The notes under the pieces: model-generated
Databases searched by the model: none
What the model was told of the DNA's origin: nothing
The model's input: only the letters and a program-made list of their open reading frames with translations
Program-made: the position numbers and the translations under genes
Shown here: positions 36,362 through 48,276 of the stretch, piece after piece
Layout of the letters: each line of letters starts with the position of its first letter
How positions within the stretch are numbered: the stretch's first letter is position 1
Assembly (NCBI GenBank): GCA_026826555.1
Contig: JAKSZT010053764.1
Location: 14,860,896-14,924,895 of the forward strand
Direction: 5' to 3'
DNA from: Tolypeutes matacus
Taxonomy: Eukaryota > Chordata > Mammalia > Cingulata > Chlamyphoridae
Length of the DNA stretch: 64,000 nucleotides

Positions 36362-36689
36362 GTATCTAAAAAATTACGATGCTGAACTAAGAAGCCAAAC
36401 GTACTGTCAGGGTGGCAAGAGATTGCTATCTATAGGAAATACAGTGCAGTGCTATAGGAAATACAGTACAGTGCTGTACCATGAGGAAATTGTTTCCTAT
36501 GGGAAAGAGGATATTCATAACTGTGTAAACAAGAGAATTCCTAGGACCACAAGTACATGCTTAAACCCAAGATGAGACACATGCACAGAAGGATCAGGGA
36601 GACCCCCATTCTTGGGCCTCAAGCTAATCTCTAAACTCATTGTATGGGTAAGCTCTGAAGAAGAACACTAAGTACAGGTCATCTGTAAA

Positions 36690-39020
36690 GACTAGGAAAG
36701 ATGTTTTATCTTTTTACTTCTTTTTTTCCTTTAACTCCTGGCAATCAAGGAAAGCTCTGTCATAACACTGCCAGATACAAGCTTAAAGAACAAGAAAATC
36801 ACAGTCTACATTCCAGTGATAGATTAAAATATAAAAATGCCCAGGTTTCAAGAAAAGGTTATAAAACACACAAGGAAACAAGAAGTGATGGTCCTGGTGA
36901 GAGGCTAAAGTATTAGAAACCATCAAAAAGGACCATACCAGATATATTCTTTTAAAAAAAAAAGGTCCTAAATATGCACAAAGAGTCAAAGGAAAACATG
37001 GACAAGGAAATCAGGAAACTAATAGATTAACACAAAGGGAATATCAATAGAGAGATGGAAATTATGAAAAGGAACCAACTAGAGCTGAAGACCAGAGTAA
37101 TAGAAAGTAAAAATTCTCTGGAGAGATACAACAGCAGATTGGAGTTAGCAGAACAATCAGTCAACTTGAACATAATTAAAATTATCCAGTCTGAGGAGCA
37201 GAAAGATAAAAGAATGAAGACAAGAGAACACAACCTGAAGAACCTGTGGTAGACCATCAATTGTATCAATATAGGCATCGTGGGAGTCCCAGAAGGGGGA
37301 GATTGGCTCTCCCTGCAAATCAAAGAAAGGGACAGAAAGAATATTCTAAGAAATAATAGCTGAAAACTTTCCAAAGTTAACAAAAGAAATGAAAATTCAC
37401 ATCCAAGATGTTCAACACAGTCCAAATGGACCCACAGCACACCATGTTATAATCAAATTGATGAGCACCAAAGACAGATAATTCTGAAAGCTGCAAGAGA
37501 AGCAATGAGTCACACATAAGGGAGCCACAATAAGATTAAGTTTCTCTTCAGAAACTGTGGAGGCAAGAAGACAGTGGGAAAACATATTTAAAGCACTGAA
37601 AGCAAAAAAGTACCACGCAAAAATTCCATATCTGGTGAAACCAGCATCTCAAATGGGGGAGGGATTAAGACATTCCTAGGTGGGAGGGCGAGGGGAGAAG
37701 CTGAGGGACTTTGTCACCACTAGACCAGCCTTAAAAGAAATGCTACAGGGAGTTCCGCAGGTTGAAAGAAAAGGGCAGTAAACAATTGGATGAAATCACA
37801 TGGAGAAATAAAAATCTCCGGAAAAGATAAAAGACATGAGTAAATAAAAATACCAAAAAAAAAAAAAAAAGTGATTTGTAACTCCACTTTTTACTTTATA
37901 GGATCTAAAGGGCAAATGTATAAAATGTAATGATAAATCAGTGATTTTGAATTCATAATGTATAAACATGTAACTTGTGACAAGAACTACATAAAGATGG
38001 GGGACAGAAAGGTATGGGCAAAATAGTTTGTGTATATTACTGAAGTTACGATGGTATCAAAGCAAACAAGATTGCTATCGATTTAGGATGTTAAATTTAA
38101 GCCACGTGGTAATTACAAAGCAAATATCAGAGAATCTGCAAGCTCACAGAGACAGGTTTCCAGAAGTTGAAAGGAAGAAGAATGGAAAGTTAATGCATAA
38201 TAGGTATAGGGTTTCTGTCTGGGGACATGCAAAGTTTTAATAATGGAAAGTGATAAGGGTACTACAATATAATGTAATTAATCCAATTGAATGATATGTT
38301 TGGGAATGATTGAGATGGGAAATTTTATGTTATATATATATGCTCCCACAATTAATGGAGGGAGGGAGGGAGGATGGAAGAGCAACTAAGGAGACAATGA
38401 CAAATTCAATACATGATCTTGGATGAGATTTAGTGAGGAAGAAGAAAAAAGTTCAAAGGGGCATTACTGGGACTTATGAAAAAAATGAAATATAGACTTT
38501 AAGTTTTATATCAATGCTAAATTACCTGAAATAACAACTGCACTTAAGGTGATTACAAAAGCAGATATCCTTGTTCTTAGGAATGTGCATGGGCAGTGTA
38601 AAGTGTTCAAGGGGTATGATGTATACAACCTACACTCAAAAGTTCAGAAAATGAATTGATAAATAGACAAACAGATATATGGATTGATAGATGATACAGC
38701 AAATGTAGCAAAATATTAAAATTCGTGGATTTAGGGGACAGAGGTATGTCGCTATTCTCTGCATGAGGTTTGTATTATTTCTATAAATGTAACTCTAAGT
38801 TCAAAAGTATTTCAAGAAGCAGCTGTGGCTCAATCAGTAGGGTTCCCGTTTACCATATGGGAGGTTCCGGGTTCGGTTCCCGGGGCCTCCTGGTGAAGGC
38901 AAGCCCGCCCACACGGTGTGGTTAGCTGACCCAGCGAGCACAAGCAGCAAGGGGGGTATAAATGAATAAATAAATAAAATCTTAAAAAAAAAGTATTTCA
39001 AAATAAAAACTTTTAAAAAG
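36690..39020 (+). repeat. HAL1 / old L1 copy with ORF1 remnant, sense
   Basis: 36960-37850 follows L1 ORF1. It has a coiled-coil-like stretch from 37055 (65 codons open, 'KNSLERYNSRLELAEQSV'), then the 'IGIVGVPEGG' RRM motif near 37270. A broken C-terminal domain follows ('EIKTF'-like, then 'LKRNATGS'). Several stops and frame changes make it dead. No ORF2 follows; a HAL1/L1ME-like 3' UTR runs to about 39020. A DAS SINE at 38816-38988 interrupts the tail. The 36690 start is approximate. Confidence 0.65.
38816..38988 (+). repeat. tRNA-derived SINE (DAS type), in HAL1 tail
   Basis: Same body as 9158 with a slightly shortened 5' end ('gaagcagctgtggctc'). An exact 13-bp duplication AAAAGTATTTCAA lies at 38803-38815 and 38989-39001, taken from the HAL1 3' end, so it is younger than that element. 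Confidence 0.9.
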
Positions 39021-40349
39021 TTCCCTAAAGGTCACAAAGCTATTTCACATAGTCATGGTAAAAAGTATTATACCAAAACCAAATTTCTTATTATAATTTT
39101 AATGAATCATTATTATGAATTATTTCAAATATAAAGCAATTTAAGGTATATGGCAAGAAACTCTATTTTTCTGACCTATGTGGATACTATTCAAATATAC
39201 AAAGAAACTACACAAAAAGAAGAGGGATAAATTCAAATAGCTTGTTCTGGGGCCTTCAAAAGATCCTACAGATATTATTTTTACAATTTTTGTCTCCCAA
39301 CACCTAGCTGAATATTTGAATAGAAAGGTTGTGCAAGTTCAGAGTTACAGACATTAAACAAGGCACTCATGCTCTACCATGTAAAACACAACATGAAATT
39401 GAACCATTTAGAATTGAGGGGTAAAAGTATTTTGTTCAGAATTCATGCAATACCTGTCACACTTTATATGGATGAAAAATTTGGCCAAAATGAGATAAGA
39501 TGGGGCTCTGCACACTCTTAGGAATCTAAATTTTTAATGAATATAGATATTTGTTCAAAACAGTCTATAAGATCATGTATGAGAAAAGAAATAAATGGCC
39601 TGGAAATATACAAGATATAATCCTTCTCTTAAATGTTTTTATTTCAAAGCCAAGATATATTGACTTCCACTTTTGAGTGTCTTTTAGATATTTCTAAGGA
39701 CTTATTACGTGGACACAATCACATCAGAAGTTTATCCTGCACCCAGAATGAACCCTAAGAAGTAAATCATCCACTCCAACTGTCATAATTCATGGCTGAA
39801 AACCTGAGATGCAAAAAAGGCTACGTGATTTGCTGAATGTTACAAGGATAAGGAATGGAATAATGTTCACATGATGCAAGATTCAGTATCCTACCTACCA
39901 ATCTCTGTGTGATTTTCAATTTCCCATTGCCTAAGTAACCCCTGAGTAGCTAGGATCATGCTGAGTAATGCAAGGGGCTGAATACAAACTAGCCATCTTC
40001 CAGGCATTCACAGTAGAATGCTGGCCAAGATAAATATCATTGGACTAATGTTGGAGTCATTTACTTCTTCTTTACTTTTGATGAAACTGAGATGAAAACA
40101 ACATCTCCTATCCTTTTCCATCATTTTTGCACAGTTCAAACACTGATATCAATGTAGGAAAATATTAGTGAAGAAAGATTAATTAAGGAGGAGTTAAACA
40201 AGAAAAAAATAATAAAATGGATACGCTTATGTGATGCAATTCCCAGAATGAAGGCTCTTGATGGTATATATTGAAGGTGCTCTGGCTTGGAAGAGAGAAA
40301 AACAACTTGTGGATAGCTTTCAATTCAAGTCTAGGTTATCGTATTTTTA
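39021..40349. other. KDM4C intron; weak antisense MIR at 39640-39860
   Basis: The MIR call rests on 'gcaaaaaaggctacgtgatt' and 'tgctgaatgttacaagg', the reverse of the MIR core. The rest is unassigned AT-rich intron. Confidence 0.35.
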
Positions 40350-40475
40350 ATTTTTTTTTATTCGAGGTTTACAGAAACATCATGCAGAAAGTACAGAGTT
40401 CACATATACTCCTCATATACACACAATTTTCTGTATTATTAACATTTTGAATTAGTGTTCAGTTACCATATTTTT
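40350..40475 (-). repeat. LINE-1 3' tail, antisense
   Basis: A T-run followed by 'attcgaggtttacagaaaca' and 'gcagaaagtacagagttcac' is the reversed start of an L1 tail, as also seen at 46.7 kb and 14.8 kb. Confidence 0.6.
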
Positions 40476-41410
40476 AAAAACTATATGTACATACTGAATT
40501 TTGAAATTGAGTGACATAAAAAAATGGAACCTCTATTAATTTAGAGGTCATGTCAATAACACTAAAATGTACTCCATGCACTCTGATCATGTCCCCTGCT
40601 AACTGAAAACTCTCTGGTTAAAGCTAAATGGACAAAATAATAATAATAATAACAATAATGACTTTTGTAAATTATTATAGGTGAACACAGAATTTTGGTG
40701 AAAATAGAAAATTTTTAATTAAGTAACAATGCATACTTTTTCAGCCACATGTTCTTAGAAAACCTGCGAGGAGTACTATAAGTAAACCATTAAGCATTTC
40801 TGATTTATTTTATCTGCTAAGCCTTGCCTTCTCACTCAAGTATGAGAACATGTCTGACACTATTAATATTTTTTCAATAATGTATTGTTTCTCTAGGAGT
40901 CTATGAGGAATAGCTACTTTCCCCCTTTTGTCTGTTATTAATTTTATGAAATGATTGAAAGTAGAGAAGAGGTGGATACATCCAACAATAATCAGAAGAA
41001 AAACAGAAGATAGAAAAACATACAACATAGTTTAAGTGTTCCTTCATTTTCTCTCTGGACAAATTTTAAAACACCATCAATAGGGAAGTATATGGATAAA
41101 CTTTTCTTGTAGGATGATTCACTATTATTCTAAGAAACCAAGATAAGAAGAACAGGATTTAAATCAAGTATATTCCAACAGGGAATGAACATGCACAACT
41201 AACTTCCATCACTATTACCATTAGATGCTTGATTTCAGAGTCTTAAAAAAAAAAATCAACAATTTCAGGATGAAGATCAAAACTTTTAATTATGAATAAA
41301 CTATGACCAGTAATACTACAACTGGGAACTTAATCCCAAGAAAATAATTATGAATATAAGAATGCTCATCTCAGTGTTGTTTAGCAAATAATTAAAATTA
41401 GAAATAATTG
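40476..41410. other. KDM4C intron, nothing recognised
   Basis: AT-rich intron with a short (AAT)n run near 40638-40655. No gene or RNA was recognised. Confidence 0.35.
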
Positions 41411-41856
41411 CGGGGGGGGGCAGATGTGGCTCAAATGGTTGGGCGTCCGTCTGCCATATGGAGGGACCTGGGTTCGAGCCCCGGGACCTCCCGGTAAAAT
41501 AAAAAATATATATATAGAAGGCGCATGGGCTGCCAGGCTCTGTGTGCCCGTGAGCCGCCAGGCCCCAGGAGCCATGCAGCAAGATGATGATGTAACGGGA
41601 GAGAGACGCAGGGGAGAGACAAGACGAGATGCTCCGAAAGCTCTGAAAACCAGGAGCCTAGGTGGCGCAGGTGGCAGAACACCTCTCTCCTACATCGGAG
41701 GTCTCCAGAATCGAATCCTGGTGAAGACTGGAGGAGGAGGACGAGAAGAGATGGCAGGAAACAGACACAGAGAATTTCCCAGCGAATAGACACAAAAAAA
41801 AAACAGCAAACGGGGAAGGGGGGTTTAAAATGGATGAAGTAAATAAATAAATAAAT
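41411..41856 (+). repeat. Dimeric tRNA-derived SINE, plus strand
   Basis: Head 1 (41420-41493) has 'gatgtggctcaaatggttgg' and box B 'gggttcgagccccggg'. The spacer includes 'gccatgcagcaagatgatga'. Head 2 (about 41655-41730) has 'ggtggcgcaggtggcagaac' and box B-like 'gaatcgaatcctggtg'. A third segment ends in 'aaataaataaataaat'. It shares its whole plan with 31864-32328, the inverted copy 9 kb away. A string of G (41412-41419) precedes head 1. Confidence 0.87.
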
Positions 41857-42000
41857 GTTTATTTAAATAAAGTAAATATAAATTATATTAATTATAATAT
41901 TTATATTTAAATAAAGTAAATATAAATTATATATATTGTATTAATGTATTAATATTGAAATATAAATATTAATATTTTAAAATTTTTACCAATTTTTAAA
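41857..42000 (+). repeat. AT-rich tandem duplication
   Basis: A unit beginning 'atttaaataaagtaaatata' occurs twice in a row, at about 41860-41908 and 41909-41935. It is followed by more A/T-only sequence with 'taatattgaaatataaat'. It probably grew from the A-rich tail of the SINE. Confidence 0.6.
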
Positions 42001-42454
42001 ATATTATATCCAGGAACACTGATCTTATAAAAGAATATTTAATGGTGCACAAATACATTTACACTTGAGTGGAGAAAGAATGTTGATTATAAATATATTA
42101 ATATATGTTATGTATATGTATGTGTACTTAAAATATACATATGTATGAGAGAGACTGATTGAATGGTTTGCTTAGATCTGATTTGAGGGCAGGGGTGATG
42201 GGTACAATTAGAACTGGCAGGGCAGTAGGTTGCTTGGCTAAAGCCATATATTTGGAATGGGAATATGGTCAAATTGGTTCCATAAATAGATCCCTTTCTT
42301 AAGTGGCATGAAGTTTTGCTCAATCTTGATTTATCTATATTTATCTCAAACAAAAGATATTTCATTTTTAAACTCCCTGTTCTTTTCCTTCAGATCACTT
42401 CCCAAAATGGGTAATTTTATATATGTGTATTTATTAAGTTAATGTCTGTTTCCC
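42001..42454. other. KDM4C intron, nothing recognised
   Basis: AT-rich intron with TATG/TATA-type low complexity at 42085-42150. Confidence 0.35.
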
Positions 42455-42560
42455 ACCTGAGAATCTAAGTTCTGGGAGGGCAGGGTTCATGTCTATTGTA
42501 CCACTGTATATCCATCACCAGCACAGAGTACATGCTCCACATACATTAGGTTAATGATTG
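42455..42560 (+). repeat. L2 3' end, sense
   Basis: 'gaatctaagttctgggaggg' followed by 'cagggttcatgtctattgta' and 'ccactgtatatccatcacca' is the conserved L2 3' end. Confidence 0.75.
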
Positions 42561-44619
42561 CCAAAATGCCAGACATTGCCAGTAACATCAGAAACAAGAA
42601 AAAATTGAAAATTAAAATCTAATGTCAACCTCATTTCATTAGAATTATTATTTACTTCTTTTTCTTAATTGAGTTACTTGATCTTTGTATAGAAGCTCTA
42701 ATTAGAAAACCTCAAAGTATTTCATTAGTTAATGTGGGAATTCTGCCTTAATTAATGGGAAACAGGTCATAAATGTTTACAATCTTTTTTCCAGCAAATG
42801 ACATACAGCAACAAACTTAAACTCAAATTTCTAACTCTTCATCCACTCAGTAAGAAATTGGTTAATTTAAATAAAATGTAGAATTGTCATGGGCAAAGGG
42901 ACCACTGATAAAAAATTAGAAAGTGGTTTGCTAAGATCTGGTTGGTTTTAACCCTCCAAAAAATCATTAATCAGTCCCAAAACTGATTTTGTACTGGCTG
43001 CAAAATGAATGGAATTTTAATGATCTACATTTCCTCATATTCACGTGTAATTTTAAATGTTTAAAGCCAAACTAGAATAAGTCCAGAAAACAATCATAAA
43101 TACAGTTAATATCAGTCCTACATTCTGTCAAGCAGTAATGACCACATTAAAACAATTCCATCCAACTGTATTTTTGGTGCCCAAAAAAAAAGCCCCACAT
43201 TTGCACAATTTACACAATAATTAAAGATTATTCAACTATATGTGTAATAAGAAATCATTACATGGCTGCAGTCTGACTTATTTCCTAAGATGCAGCTGCC
43301 TATTACAGTCCCTCAGCTGCCAAGAAATAAAAGAACAGGAATGTGCTATCTTCACTAGTGAATGAATATAAGCTACAGTACTTGTCCATTATATCAAAAT
43401 GCAAAAACCTTTCCTTACTGGGTCTAACAAACCAAATTAGAGGGGAAAGCAAGGTAGTGCCCTGAGAATAACTGGGGTTAGTATTAGAGTTCAACCATTT
43501 TAAGGAGCAAGGTTTCTGAAAAAGTATAATGACTTTCTGTAGCAATAAATAATTATCCCAAACCAGAGCTGCTCACCCTTTGCCTGTTTATTTTGTCCAA
43601 GAACATAGAAAATAAGTTGAAAACCGCTTCCCTCTATTCTAAATCAATTTGGAAAATCAATTTTGCTGTAAAATTACCATGCCTGATCCATCTAATCTCA
43701 AACCCAACACTGTAAATGGCAAACCTTCCTTTCATGATGCAGAATCATGAAGTCTATCACACCACAGGTTTTCTTTCCCTCTGTGAAAGTATATTGAGAA
43801 AAATAAAATTACATGAGACGCCATTTTAAATCAAATATAAAATCACATCTGTCTTCATTTCTAACTTAATACTTCTGTTGCTACAGTAATGTTCATAGTA
43901 ACAAGCTTTGATAACACTCACTCTACAAATGCTTCAGCACCTAACCTGTGCAAACAGGTATGACTACAGTGACCAAACTCCACATATAAAGGAGAACACA
44001 AAATAAAAGGCTGAGCTAGCTACATGATGGAGGGCAGAAAATTTTCAACTTTCACCACTGGTTTTCTGGAATTAGATAAGACTGTTTTTATTTATTATTT
44101 ACTATTCATTATTTTATCTTCTCAAAAAATTGTACTGCAACTGATGGGCTGAATTAAAATACTAAATTTAACAACATGATTCATTCCTAAGATTTCTTCC
44201 CAGAATCATGATATCCCTAAAGTTGCTCCCACAGGACTTATCTGATGTCCAATGAGAAAGCAATATACAAGTGAAAAGCTCATCCACCTTTACTACATCC
44301 AGATGACTTCTCCATCTTCATAACTCAAAGAAGTCTGACTGAAAGCTTTTACCAAATATTCATCCTATTTCACTATTAGAACACTTACTATCAAAGAATA
44401 TAAGAAATTAAATCTCCCCAACTACTAAGGAAACATATGGGAAAAATGAGCTAATGCTCCCTTCTACTATTCAAAGTGCTACTCCTGATAATATAAGAAC
44501 ACTGCACATTAATACCTAGAGTTTATTTTCTGAGGTTAGAAAGAGAACAAGCACCAATGTGTTTATACCTTGGCATGTGCCTGCCCAAGCCAGAAACCAT
44601 GTTTTACAGCAGTGTCTGA
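42561..44619. other. KDM4C intron, nothing recognised
   Basis: Two kilobases of AT-rich intron without a supported gene, RNA or named repeat. Little of it looks like a young repeat, so it is a reasonable place to look for conserved noncoding sequence. Confidence 0.35.
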
Positions 44620-45075
44620 AGGGCACTGCTCTATTATGTCTCATCCTGCCTTCTGCCTTCCCACCCTCATATCCATTGGCTAATTATCTGACAAAATTTG
44701 TTTCCATTTATTCCTAACCAATACACAGACTGTATTTCCCAGACTCCCTTGCCGTGTGTGGCCATTGGACTGAGTTCTAGCAAAGGGACTGTGAGTAAAG
44801 ATGATATGCCCCACTTTCAGACCTATCCAATAAAAACCTCCTATCTATGACACCCTCTCTCTCTTCTCCTGTCTGCCAGCTATAAGGGAATGCACAATAT
44901 GAACTCAGAAGACACGGTTGAAGGTGGCAGAGCCTTGGTCAGCCTGGAACCCTATATCATTGTGTGGACCACAGGCTCTCCTCTGCTGGACTTCATAAGA
45001 GCAAGAAATAAATTTCTTTGTAACTACTGCAATTTTAAGGCAGCTAACATTATTTTGACTGATACACTATTTCTA
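44620..45075 (+). repeat. Old interspersed repeat, probably LTR-like
   Basis: 'ccagactcccttgccgtgtg', then 'gccattggactgagttctag', 'ctgccagctataag' and 'aagagcaagaaataaattt' follow the order of a common ancient mammalian LTR-type repeat. The AATAAA near 45006 would be its signal. I cannot name the family with certainty. Confidence 0.45.
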
Positions 45076-45177
45076 GCCTAACTAATCACACCTTGCAGTT
45101 CAGTATTTCTCTCTTACCCACCATTAAACCCCAAAATAGATGGATCTTATCAAAGCATTTTGGCATTCCTGCCTACA

Positions 45178-45459
45178 TTATATTGGGTATATTACAAATC
45201 CAGTTTGCAAATGGATATCACCAGTGGGAAAAGACTCATTTAGACTTTTGTTCAGGAGTGTGCACGTCCTCCCATTTTGACAAACAGCTTTATAAAAGTC
45301 ACATTTGATGATAACACTTTCATCTTTTTTCTTTACTAAGGGTCTCATATCACAAACAAGATGACCCAGTTGGTCCCTGGCTTCAAGACACAAACCTAAC
45401 TCAGAAATTACCAGCCCTTTCTTACATGGAGCAATTTTAATGATACCCTCTTGGACCAA
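45178..45459 (-). other. Unidentified 93-codon open frame
   Basis: A minus-strand frame with protein-like composition ('GLVISELGLCLEARDQLGHL', then 'IIKCDFYKAVCQNGRTC'). It has no recognised family. It has no splice signals fitting KDM4C phases that I could find, and no flanking tail. It may be a piece of an old retroelement or a retrocopy, or chance. Confidence 0.2.
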
Positions 45460-46139
45460 GGCTTAATCAATAACTGCCTGCCTCTCAAACAAGAGTCCAC
45501 CGGGTCACACTTTAATCCATATACACTACTTCACTTTTTCTATTCTATTTTTTATTTATGTGCCTATGTCTTACTTTTCCATTTTCATAGTTAATAGATC
45601 ATCTTTATTGGGAGCAGCACGATCTTACTGAGCCATACTGACTGGAAATCCCAAGATTCCTATGTGATAGCTACATTTATCTTTACTCAAAGATCCCTTG
45701 GTAATGTAATTCATATCCATTAAAGTTTATGGTTATAAGCTTGCTCACAAAGAGTTCTGAATAAGTCAGCAGCTAAATCACTACATGAACATTGTTGCTT
45801 GCTCTTTTCACCTTTCCAGCACCCCTTCCTTCTTTTATTCAGGTAAAAGCACCTTGATTCTCCCCCAAGCTCAGGCTGTGTTTTAGGAGAAGCTAGACTC
45901 AATCAAACATTCCTTAGCAACGGCAACAGTGACTTGTTCAGGGATGGGCACATGGCTCAAGCTAGGCCAAGGAAGTTCAATGTCAACACTGTTTCTAGCT
46001 TGTTAACCTAGAGCAGCCAACAGATATCTATTGCACAACAAAGGCATAGATAATTGCCTGAGAATGAAGCTAACAGAAAAGAAAGCATGGCTAGGAAGTC
46101 AGGAGGATTCCTGAAAATATACATCAAAAAGAGTCCATT

Positions 46140-46450
46140 GCATTGGAATTGTACTGCATGGCATTCTAATGACGGATACAGGTCACTAAACATTTTGTCA
46201 AAACCTATAATATTATGCAGTGCAAAATGTAAAGTAAAATGTAAACTATAGACCATGGTTAGTAGCAATGCTTCAATATGTGTTCATCAATTGTAACAAA
46301 TGTACCACACTAATGAAAATTGTTAATGGGGGAAAATGGGAGAAGGGAGGGGTGGGGTGTATGGGAATCTCCTATATTTTTTATGTAATATTTATGTAAT
46401 CTAAAGCTTCTTTAAAGGTAAAAAAATTTTAAAAACTAAAAAAAAAAAAA
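46140..46450 (+). repeat. 5'-truncated LINE-1 insertion with intact duplication
   Basis: An L1 3' end ('tatagaccatggttagtagc', 'tgtgttcatcaattgtaaca', 'gtatgggaatctcctatatt') ending in a poly-A run. An exact 14-bp duplication AAAAAGAGTCCATT lies at 46126-46139 and 46451-46464. This is a clean target-primed insertion of about 310 bp. Confidence 0.92.
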
Positions 46451-46704
46451 AAAAAGAGTCCATTATCTTTCTGCATCAAGAGGGAGTGGAAGGACACAGA
46501 GAAATTGTGAGAATCTTTACCCATTAAGACCATCTTAGGACAAAATTCCAACATTTGATATTGACTTTCTAAGTATATGATACATTCAGATGAAAAGTTA
46601 AAATAATCTATAAGCACAAAAAAGATTTTTAAGATAAGAAAAAGTCATTCTCCAGCCTGTTACTATAAATGTAATTAGAGTTAAAACCAGAGTATAACAA
46701 TTTG

Positions 46705-47105
46705 CATTTTTTATATTTTTATTAGAGAAGTTGTGAACTTACAAAACAATCATGGACAATGGGCAAAATTCCTATACAATATCCTTCCACCAATACCTTA
46801 TATTGTTGCGGAACATTTGTTACAGATTATGAGAGAACATAATCAGTGACTATAGTCTACTAATATGGTCTATACCATACAATTGGTAGGATTTTTCCAT
46901 ACACCCCCTATTCTTAACACAGTACCTTCTCTGACATTGATGCAAGTATATTATAATATTGCTGTTAACTACTAGAACAAATACGGGAAAGTTCTTCTAT
47001 GAACTAGAACAAATGTACCTTACTGTTAAAGGGATAAGAATATGGAAATGTGTGGGAAAGTTACAATTAATGTAAATTATGGACTATAGTTAATAATTTG
47101 CATTT
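46705..47105 (-). repeat. LINE-1 3' region, antisense
   Basis: 'tttttattagagaagttgtg' with 'aacttacaaaacaatcatgg', then 'gcggaacatttgttacagat' and later 'taatgtaaattatggactat', reads as the reversed L1 tail. The last part may belong to a second small piece. Confidence 0.6.
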
Positions 47106-47788
47106 AACTTAAGAAAAAATGATTTTATAGTCAGGATGTTTACCTACTGGAATGGGGTGCCAGGTAAGACAGTTATATACTATGAACCAGTCACAGAAAG
47201 AAAAATAAAATTAATAATACAATCAGTAGCGGAACTTAATATAATAAAATTTGCCAGAACATAAGACTACTTTAAATTTCCAATTTTACATGTGTGCAAA
47301 ACAATTACCATTAATTAACATGTTTAGAATATCAAGCTAAAAGTAAACAGGTAAATTAACCCTATGTTCTTAATCTAGAGACTTGATATTTATATGGTTC
47401 TTTAAGCCAGCAAAGTTTTTAAATGCCAACCACAACACAAGAAAATGCCTTAAATAAGAAAATGTATAAATATGTAATAGCATTCCATTCTCTATGTTAT
47501 CAGAAAACAGCAAAATAACAATTAACTACTGACTGAAACGATGTAAGTAACATATTCTAATGTCCCAGAACCAATATAAAAATTTTAAATACTAATCTAA
47601 ATTACCAAATTACCCTAATCTAAAATAAAATACCACCTTACTTTATTAATCAGATATAAATACTAATTTTAATAAAAATAAAATGTAAGAAATATGGTAA
47701 CCAGCAACCATAGAGATATAAAATTACTAAATACTTAAAAATGAATAACATATCAAAAGATAATATTAAGCTATTGGCATTGCACTAC
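47106..47788. other. KDM4C intron, nothing recognised
   Basis: Very AT-rich intron without a supported feature. Confidence 0.35.
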
Positions 47789-47844
47789 AAAGGTCATTTG
47801 GAGTTGGAGTGGACATCACCATCCCAGTCGCCTCTGGATTGGGG

Positions 47845-48244
47845 NNNNNNNNNNNNNNNNNNNNNNNNNNNNNNNNNNNNNNNNNNNNNNNNNNNNNNNN
47901 NNNNNNNNNNNNNNNNNNNNNNNNNNNNNNNNNNNNNNNNNNNNNNNNNNNNNNNNNNNNNNNNNNNNNNNNNNNNNNNNNNNNNNNNNNNNNNNNNNNN
48001 NNNNNNNNNNNNNNNNNNNNNNNNNNNNNNNNNNNNNNNNNNNNNNNNNNNNNNNNNNNNNNNNNNNNNNNNNNNNNNNNNNNNNNNNNNNNNNNNNNNN
48101 NNNNNNNNNNNNNNNNNNNNNNNNNNNNNNNNNNNNNNNNNNNNNNNNNNNNNNNNNNNNNNNNNNNNNNNNNNNNNNNNNNNNNNNNNNNNNNNNNNNN
48201 NNNNNNNNNNNNNNNNNNNNNNNNNNNNNNNNNNNNNNNNNNNN
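47845..48244. other. Assembly gap (400 N)
   Basis: Exactly 400 N. Protein frames drawn through it are meaningless. The true length is unknown. Confidence 1.
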
Positions 48245-48276
48245 CTCTCTCCCACTCAGTTCTGAGTGGGAGAGAG
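48245..48276. repeat. Perfect inverted repeat at the gap edge
   Basis: CTCTCTCCCACTCAG, two T, then its exact reverse complement: 15 of 15 pairs with a 2-base loop. It touches the last N of the gap. Confidence 0.95.
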
